A stretch of 7,788 bases of DNA from JBQTIU01 sp052387815 (lineage in GTDB: Bacteria; Pseudomonadota; Alphaproteobacteria; CACIAM-22H2). Positions 1-3,948 of this stretch are shown here, one piece after another (positions within the stretch are counted from its first letter, which is position 1; every line of letters starts with the position of its first letter). The notes under the pieces were generated by a model. That model was not told where the DNA came from. It made no database searches and saw nothing but the letters and a program-made list of their open reading frames with translations. Both the position numbers and the translations under genes were made by a program. The stretch lies in contig JBQTIU010000033.1 of the NCBI GenBank assembly GCA_052387815.1, forward strand, positions 1 to 7,788. Direction: 5' to 3'.

Positions 1-92
1 CCGGCACCAACACGCTCACCGCGCTGGTGGCCGGCGATCCTTACTTCGTGTTCGCCGCCTCGGCGGTCTCGTCCTTCAACTTCAAGCCGTAA
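1..92 (+). CDS. C-terminal fragment of an unidentified protein
   Basis: Reading from base 3 there is an open frame of 29 codons ending in TAA at 90-92. The peptide ends with FVFAASAVSSFNFKP. Its third codon positions are almost all G or C, as in the clear genes of this window, and a strong intrinsic terminator lies about 50 bases after the stop; both support a real gene end. The 5' part is outside the window, so no domain or function can be assigned. The alternating hydrophobic and small residues would suit a beta-rich or secreted protein, but that is only an impression from a short tail. Confidence 0.6.
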   Translation, partial: GTNTLTALVAGDPYFVFAASAVSSFNFKP

Positions 93-102
93 ACGGCGGC
101 AT

Positions 103-125
103 GGGGCGGGTTTCAAACCCGCCCC
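103..125. repeat. Palindromic repeat, module alpha
   Basis: This is a near-perfect palindrome with 11-base arms (GGGGCGGGTTT and AAACCCGCCCC) around a single C. It begins 10 bases after the stop codon of the upstream partial gene and ends in CCCCTA, a trace of the GCCCCTAC cap seen in the other copies. It is the simplest member of the mosaic repeat family that fills the intergenic spaces of this window. Confidence 0.85.
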
Positions 126-145
126 TAAGAGGCCACGCGACGATC

Positions 146-175
146 AGAGGGGGGCTCCGGCCCCCCTCTTTTTTT
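146..175 (+). terminator. Strong Rho-independent terminator
   Basis: A perfect 9-bp stem (AGAGGGGGG paired with CCCCCCTCT) encloses a six-base loop, CTCCGG, and is followed directly by a run of seven T (169-175). It lies downstream of the partial gene ending at 92 and should end that transcript. It therefore separates the upstream unit from the protease gene at 390. Confidence 0.9.
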
Positions 176-182
176 GGCCGGC

Positions 183-203
183 GGGCGGGTCACAGACCCG
201 CCC
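183..203. repeat. Palindromic repeat, module alpha variant
   Basis: Arms GGGCGGGTC and GACCCGCCC are separated by ACA. This is the alpha module with a GTC/GAC inner stem instead of GTTT/AAAC, placed just after the terminator. It lacks the GTAG/CTAC caps, so it looks like a partial or decayed copy. The following 50 bases (204-253) hold nothing I can identify. Confidence 0.75.
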
Positions 204-253
204 CCAACCCGCGATAAACGCAATATCGGTTGCGTAGGCGAGGGGGCAATGCC

Positions 254-303
254 CCGCGGGTTTGAAACCGGCCCCTCGGGCGGGTCTCAAGACCCGCCCC
301 TAC
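254..303. repeat. Composite palindromic repeat (alpha/beta hybrid plus alpha)
   Basis: Two hairpins lie side by side. The first has a GCGGGTTT left arm and an AAACCGGCC right arm, a mix of the alpha and beta modules. The second (278-299) has arms GGGCGGGTC and GACCCGCCC around TCAA, and ends in the CCCCTAC cap at 297-303. The same alpha variant, with TCAA in the loop, recurs in part at 1910-1926. Confidence 0.75.
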
Positions 304-363
304 AACGGCAATGGCGTCGGAATTTCGTAGGGGCGAGGCGCTGCGTCGCGGCCTCGCCCCTAC
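304..363. repeat. Repeat linker plus module gamma with both caps
   Basis: Bases 304-326 read AACGGCAATGGC followed by a short AT-richer stretch ending in TTTC. This linker recurs in shortened form at 3731-3747 and 3866-3881, so the repeat unit extends beyond the hairpins. At 327-363 a complete gamma module follows: a GTAGGGGCGAGGC left arm, a CG-rich loop region, and a GCCTCGCCCCTAC right arm, giving a 13-bp stem. It ends 26 bases before the start codon of the protease gene, within what should be its promoter or leader. Confidence 0.8.
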
Positions 364-389
364 TGCCTCGGGTATGCTATCAACCGCGG

Positions 390-1577
390 ATGAACATGCG
401 GGTTCCATCGACCGCCGCTTGGCTCGCATTTGCGTTGCTGGCCCGGGTGGAGGGAACGGCCGCGGACGTGTTGCGAGGCGACCAGGTGCGGATCGCCCCG
501 GCCGACGGATTTGCCCGCGTGCTGGCCGTGGATGCGGCCGGCGCAACCGTCGGCCACGGCTCGGCGGTCGCGGTGGCGCCGGGGCGGTTGCTGACCGCCT
601 GCCACGTCGTGGCGGGCGCCGCGCAGGTGGTGATCGTGCGCGAGGACGGTTACCGCCTGGCCTCGCCCGAGCGGGCCGCGCCGGCGCTCGACCTCTGCCT
701 CTTGTCGGTGGGGCGGGACACGACGCTGACGCCGCTCACCAGGCGCGCGGGTGGCGTGGGAGCGGATCCGCTGGTCGCCGGCGCGCCCGTGACCTTGGTC
801 GGATTTGGGCCCGATGGCGGCGTCATCGTGTCGCGCGGCCGCTTCGCCGGCGGCGGGGTCGTCGCCGGCTCGGCCTTGCTGTTGGCCGACGCCGCGCTGC
901 CGGCCGGCATGAGCGGCGGCGGGCTGTTCGACGGGGACGGGCGGCTGATCGGCTTGGCGATCGGCCGCGACCCGGTTTCGGGCCAGGCGCTGGCGGTCGA
1001 TTTGCGCCGCCTCGAGGCCGTCGCCTTGGCACGCGCCCGCGCCTGGCCGCCCGCCAGCGCGCGCGCGCCGGCCTTCCTCGACGTCGGCCGGGTGTGGCCC
1101 GACCTCGCACTCCTGCACCTCTCCCTCGCCGCCCGCGGGACGGCCGATCGCTCGCTCGCCAACGGCGAGTGGATCTTCGCGCGCGCGGGTGCGACTTGCG
1201 AAGTCCACGCCCGGCGCAGCGGTCCCGGGGCTCCGGCCTTGAAGCTGCGCCTTGCCGCCGGCCCCGACGGACCGAGCGTCACCCTCGACGTGGTCGCCGA
1301 CGGCATACCGGCTTGGCGCGCCATGGCGAGCCTCGAGGTCGCCCTGCTGCCCGGCGGCGCCTCCTTCGCGCTGCCCCCCGTCGCGCTCAGGCGCGCGGGC
1401 GAGGATACGACGGCGGATGTCTGGCAGGTGGAATGGCGGCTCGCCGACGCCGTGGCGTTGCTGCGCGCCCTGCCCGCCAGCCAGGGCTTGATCGCCAGCC
1501 ACGCCGGCAGCGATCTCCTGGCCATCGAGACCGACGCCTTCGAGCTGTGGCGCAACCTGCGCGAAGTCTGTTTCTGA
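390..1577 (+). CDS. Predicted exported trypsin-like serine protease
   Basis: A 395-residue protein, predicted to act in the periplasm or outside the cell. Residues 1-25 look like a signal peptide: a short basic start, a hydrophobic core (WLAFALLARV) and a probable cleavage after GTAA. A chymotrypsin-fold protease domain (Trypsin_2 / S1-like, as in Deg-type proteases) spans about 35-215. The visible catalytic set is His72 in LLTACHVV, Asp101 in ALDLCLL and Ser175 in GMSGGGLF, followed by the usual DGDGRLIGLAIG strand. The second half (about 220-395) has no PDZ signature and I do not recognise it; it ends LWRNLREVCF. I chose ATG 390 because a signal peptide follows directly; ATG 396 is equally possible. 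The frame is open to 174, but that stretch is translated repeat sequence. No good Shine-Dalgarno is visible. The protease call is solid; the substrate is unknown. Confidence 0.85.
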   Translation: MNMRVPSTAAWLAFALLARVEGTAADVLRGDQVRIAPADGFARVLAVDAAGATVGHGSAVAVAPGRLLTACHVVAGAAQVVIVREDGYRLASPERAAPALDLCLLSVGRDTTLTPLTRRAGGVGADPLVAGAPVTLVGFGPDGGVIVSRGRFAGGGVVAGSALLLADAALPAGMSGGGLFDGDGRLIGLAIGRDPVSGQALAVDLRRLEAVALARARAWPPASARAPAFLDVGRVWPDLALLHLSLAARGTADRSLANGEWIFARAGATCEVHARRSGPGAPALKLRLAAGPDGPSVTLDVVADGIPAWRAMASLEVALLPGGASFALPPVALRRAGEDTTADVWQVEWRLADAVALLRALPASQGLIASHAGSDLLAIETDAFELWRNLREVCF

Positions 1578-1578
1578 C

Positions 1579-1629
1579 GTAGAGGCGGGTTCATAACCCG
1601 CCCGGGCGGGTCGTGAGAGCCGCGCCTAC
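1579..1629. repeat. Composite palindromic repeat (two alpha modules, capped)
   Basis: It begins one base after the protease stop codon with a GTAGAGGCGGG cap and ends in GCCTAC. The first hairpin pairs GGCGGGTT with AACCCGCC around CAT. The second (GGGCGGGTC, then a degenerate GAGCCGCGCC) is imperfect, so the copy is partly decayed. Confidence 0.75.
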
Positions 1630-1645
1630 ATGGATAGGGACTGGG

Positions 1646-1879
1646 ATGAATTTCCTTTATGTGTGCACCTTGACCCACCCTCTCGGCACGATCGCCGCCG
1701 CGGCCGAAATGTTGCCCTTGGAAAAGCTGGACTCCTATCTCGGCCAGCCGGTCACCGGCGCCTGGCTCGAAACCGCCGATGGCCGGATCGCGATGACCTG
1801 GGGCGAGGTGCCGGCGCGGATCAAGGCCGCGCCCTCGATGTTCGAGACCTATGCCAAGAGCCTCGGCCCGCCGATGTGA
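1646..1879 (+). CDS. Small protein of unknown function (77 aa)
   Basis: A 77-residue protein beginning MNFLYVCTLTHPLG. Third codon positions are overwhelmingly G or C and residue use is that of a folded soluble protein, so it is probably real despite its size. There is no clear signal peptide or membrane helix; the N-terminal stretch MNFLYVCTL is hydrophobic but too short. The middle contains GAWLETADGRIAMTWGEVPARI, which reads as two short beta strands. I chose ATG 1646; an upstream in-frame GTG at 1613 lies inside the preceding repeat. AGGGA at 1636-1640 gives a weak ribosome-binding site. Repeats bracket the gene closely (ending at 1629 and starting at 1882), so it is probably its own transcript or a distal cistron of the protease. 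I do not recognise a family. Confidence 0.6.
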   Translation: MNFLYVCTLTHPLGTIAAAAEMLPLEKLDSYLGQPVTGAWLETADGRIAMTWGEVPARIKAAPSMFETYAKSLGPPM

Positions 1880-1881
1880 AT

Positions 1882-1965
1882 GTAGGGGCCGGTTTGCAAC
1901 CGGCCTCTCGGGCGGGTCTCAAGACCGGCGAGGCGCGAGGCGCTGCCTCGCGGCCTCGCCCCTGC
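1882..1965. repeat. Composite palindromic repeat (beta, alpha half, gamma)
   Basis: The GTAGGGGC cap starts two bases after the stop codon of the 77-aa gene. It is followed by a beta hairpin (GCCGGTTT/GCAACCGGC), an alpha left arm (GGGCGGGTC) joined to a non-alpha right side (GACCGGCGAGG), and a gamma hairpin ending in GCCTCGCCCCTGC. The last 42 bases are nearly identical to 6884-6925, about 5 kb away, which points to recent copying or gene conversion. Confidence 0.8.
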
Positions 1966-2024
1966 GAAGGGACGCCGCCGTTGCCGAAATCCCACACCGC
2001 GTCCGAACTGTGACGGCCGTCATC

Positions 2025-2052
2025 GACTTGGCCCCCGGTTTACTCCTATACT
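2025..2052 (+). promoter_or_regulatory. Possible promoter upstream of the TPR-barrel gene
   Basis: TATACT at 2047-2052 matches a sigma-70 -10 box well. The only -35 candidate at normal spacing is GACTTG (2025-2030, 16-base spacer), which is weak. The predicted transcript start would be near 2059, giving a leader of about 165 bases that contains the repeat at 2114-2167. The rest of 1966-2113 holds no gene or repeat that I can identify. Confidence 0.35.
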
Positions 2053-2113
2053 GAACATTCGTGAATTGCCTTTGGTCGCCGCTGCGGGGCATAGTATGGC
2101 CGGAGCTCAACCC

Positions 2114-2167
2114 GTACGGGCGGGTTTCAAACCGGCCCGCGCGGGCGGGTCGAAGGCCCGCCCCTAC
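2114..2167. repeat. Composite palindromic repeat (alpha/beta hybrid plus alpha-like)
   Basis: The first hairpin has an alpha left arm (GGGCGGGTTT, 2118-2127) and a beta right arm (AAACCGGCCC, 2129-2138), so it carries one internal mismatch. The second pairs GCGGGCGGGTCG with a GGCCCGCCCC side and ends in the CCCCTAC cap (2161-2167). It lies in the probable leader of the next gene. Confidence 0.8.
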
Positions 2168-2210
2168 ATTGGCCACGGACGGCTTGAGGGGCGCGCGCTC
2201 GTCGTCCCCG

Positions 2211-2216
2211 GGAGGG
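2211..2216 (+). promoter_or_regulatory. Ribosome binding site deciding a TTG start
   Basis: GGAGGG lies 9 bases before the in-frame TTG at 2226 and 3 bases before another TTG at 2220. The distance favours TTG 2226. No in-frame ATG exists between 2061 and the mature domain, and the GTG at 2061 has no Shine-Dalgarno, so this site is the best start signal for the TPR-barrel gene. Confidence 0.55.
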
Positions 2217-2225
2217 CCCTTGGGT

Positions 2226-3617
2226 TTGATCGCGCCTGACCCATCGGGCAAGGCCCCGCGGGGCGCGCACCGCAAGCTTGGCGCCGCCATCCTCGGGGTC
2301 GGGTGGTTGCTCGCCGTGGCTGGCGCTGCCCACGCTCAGGCGCCGGCGGCCCGTGACCCCGGCGGGGTCACGCAAGAGCAGGTCGACGAGGCCTTCGAGC
2401 GGATGCTGAACAACCCGGCCGACCTGGACTTGACCTTCGCCTTCGCCGAGCTCGCCGTCGCGGCCGGCAATTTCGAGGCGGCGATCTCGGCGCTCGAGCG
2501 CATGCTGCTGTTCAATCCGGACTTGCCGCGCATCAAGCTCGAGCTCGGCATCCTGTATTACCGGCTGGGCTCCTTCGAGGCGGCGCAGGGCTATCTCGAA
2601 GGCGCGGTGGCCGGCGCGGACGTCCCCGACGTGGTGCGCGAGCGGGTCGCCACGTATCTCGCCGATATTTCGCGCCGGGCCTCGCCGCATCATCTTTCGG
2701 GCTCGGTGTTCGTCGGCTGGCGCTACCAGCAGAACGCCAACGCCGGGCCGGGCACGACCGCGGTCCGGGCCCTGGGCCAAGACGCGACGCTCGGCCAAGA
2801 GTTCGTCCGCCAGAAGGACACCAATACCTTCGCCGCCGCCTCGGCGAGTTACGTCTACGACGTCCAGAACCAGGCCGGCGACAAGATCGAATCGACCGCG
2901 GTCGTCTATTATGCCGACCAGCGGCGGGTGGACCGGCTCGACCTCGGGCTGGTCGAGGTGACGGTCGGCCCGCGTTTCGGCCTTGAGTTTCTGGGGCCGG
3001 GGCCGGCGTCGGTGCGGCCCTATCTGCTGGCCAACCAGATCTGGCTCTCGGACTCGCCCTATTTCCATACCGCCGGCGCCGGCGTGGCGTTGACCAAACA
3101 GGTGACGCCCAGCCTCGGCTTCGATGCGACGCTCGAGCGGCGGGGGAAGGTGTTTCGCAACGACGCGCAGCGGCCGACCGCGCGCGACCAGAACAGCGAG
3201 GAGAACTCGCTGCAGGTGGGCGTGCGCTGGTCGCTCGACGAATCGCAACAGATCAGCCTCGGCGTCGGCCTCGACCATGACGAGACGCGGGCCAAGTTCA
3301 AGCGGCGATCGGAAATCGCCCCCACGGCTGGTTACACCTTGCAGTATGGCGCCCCGTTCAAGATCACGGAACAGGCGTGGATGGTCCAGGCGCAGGCGAG
3401 CCGGGTTCACGCCTATTACGGCGATCCCGATCCGGGCGTCGATCCCGACGTCACTCGCAAGGACAAGGAGTGGCGGCTATCGCTGCTCAACGCCGTGCCG
3501 CTCGACGAAGATCTGACGGTCATCGCCCAGGCGCAGCGCTTCAAGGTCGATTCCAATCTGCTGAACTTCGCTTACAAGAACTGGTCGCTGACGCTGGGGA
3601 TTTCGCGGCGCTTCTAG
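2226..3617 (+). CDS. Slam-like TPR / outer-membrane beta-barrel translocon (DUF560 type)
   Basis: A predicted 463-residue outer-membrane protein. Residues 17-37 form a signal peptide core (LGAAILGVGWLLAVAG) with cleavage after AHA. Residues about 48-150 are helical with two TPR-like repeats, including FAELAVAAGNFEAAISALER and LELGILYYRLGSFEAAQGYL. From about 158 to the end alternating aromatic/polar strands form a barrel of roughly 305 residues, starting LSGSVFVGWRYQQNANAG and ending LTLGISRRF with the terminal Phe typical of barrels recognised by BAM. TPR plus a C-terminal barrel of this size is the architecture of Slam / surface lipoprotein assembly modifier proteins (type XI secretion), which move proteins with TbpB-like barrels across the outer membrane. 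The next gene encodes such a protein, which supports the call. The start is uncertain: TTG 2226 has an RBS; GTG 2061 would translate a repeat and bury the signal peptide. Alternative: a generic TPR porin. Confidence 0.78.
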   Translation: MIAPDPSGKAPRGAHRKLGAAILGVGWLLAVAGAAHAQAPAARDPGGVTQEQVDEAFERMLNNPADLDLTFAFAELAVAAGNFEAAISALERMLLFNPDLPRIKLELGILYYRLGSFEAAQGYLEGAVAGADVPDVVRERVATYLADISRRASPHHLSGSVFVGWRYQQNANAGPGTTAVRALGQDATLGQEFVRQKDTNTFAAASASYVYDVQNQAGDKIESTAVVYYADQRRVDRLDLGLVEVTVGPRFGLEFLGPGPASVRPYLLANQIWLSDSPYFHTAGAGVALTKQVTPSLGFDATLERRGKVFRNDAQRPTARDQNSEENSLQVGVRWSLDESQQISLGVGLDHDETRAKFKRRSEIAPTAGYTLQYGAPFKITEQAWMVQAQASRVHAYYGDPDPGVDPDVTRKDKEWRLSLLNAVPLDEDLTVIAQAQRFKVDSNLLNFAYKNWSLTLGISRRF

Positions 3618-3635
3618 CCCCCAATTGCGATCGCC

Positions 3636-3933
3636 GTAGGGGCGGGGCGTTGCCTCGCCGGTCTTGAGACCCGCCCCCACAAAGGAGGATGCTCGATCGG
3701 GCCGGTTTGAAACCGGCCCCTACATAGGGAAACGGCGATGGCATTTCGTAGGGGTGGGTTTATAACCCGCCCATGGGCCGGTTTGAAACCGGCCCCCACA
3801 AAGGAGAATGCTCGATCGGGCCGGTTTGAAACCGGCGAGGCGACGCCTCGCCCCTACATAGGGAAACGGCGATGGCATTTCGTAGGGGCGGGTTTATAAC
3901 CCGCCCATGGGCCGGTTTGAAACCGGCCCCTAC
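3636..3933. repeat. Tandem array of mosaic palindromes that duplicates a start region
   Basis: The block opens with a capped hybrid (GTAGGGGCGGGG, then CTTGAGACCCGCCCCCAC, 3636-3680). Two tandem units follow, 3681-3799 (119 bases) and 3800-3933 (134 bases). Each contains a Shine-Dalgarno-like box (AAAGGAGRATGCTCGAT), a beta hairpin (GGGCCGGTTT/AAACCGGCCC), the CTACATAGGG linker, an alpha hairpin with a TTTATAA centre, and a second beta hairpin. The second unit is longer by exactly 15 bases, a small palindrome (CGAGGCGACGCCTCG) added to its first beta hairpin. The first AAAGGAG copies are at 3681 and 3800; the third, at 3934, is the functional one of the next gene. The other 3618-3635 bases are plain spacer. 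No gene is supported in this 331-base gap. Confidence 0.9.
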
Positions 3934-3940
3934 AAAGGAG
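3934..3940 (+). promoter_or_regulatory. Ribosome binding site of the FecR/TbpB-like gene
   Basis: AAAGGAG lies 8 bases before ATG 3949 and fixes that start over the upstream in-frame ATG at 3907, which lies in repeat sequence. The out-of-frame ATG at 3942 is only one base from the box. Two decoy copies of the same box lie at 3681 and 3800 in the tandem array; both are followed by ATC where the real gene has ATG. Confidence 0.8.
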
Positions 3941-3948
3941 AATGCTCG

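Noticed and set aside
103..125. Repeat palindromes as intrinsic terminators
   Set aside because: None of the repeat hairpins is followed by a T run; only the separate hairpin at 146-175 is.
373..378. TATGCT as a -10 box for the protease gene
   Set aside because: No -35 partner is visible at normal spacing because that position lies in the gamma repeat, and it would leave almost no leader. Not strong enough to annotate.
174..389. N-terminal extension of the protease reading frame
   Set aside because: The 72 extra codons translate repeat palindromes and would bury the signal peptide.
360..1678. Long minus-strand open frames opposite the serine protease
   Set aside because: They are rich in Arg, Gly and Ala with no domain signature, and lie antisense to a gene with a complete catalytic triad. 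High GC makes such shadow frames common.
2127..3410. 427-codon minus-strand frame opposite the TPR-barrel gene
   Set aside because: Its composition (Arg, Asp, Gly, Val, His rich) is that of an antisense shadow; the + strand has signal peptide, TPR and barrel strands.
3636..3933. CRISPR array
   Set aside because: The repeats are palindromic mosaics with variable unit lengths and no unique spacers of uniform size, and no cas genes are visible.
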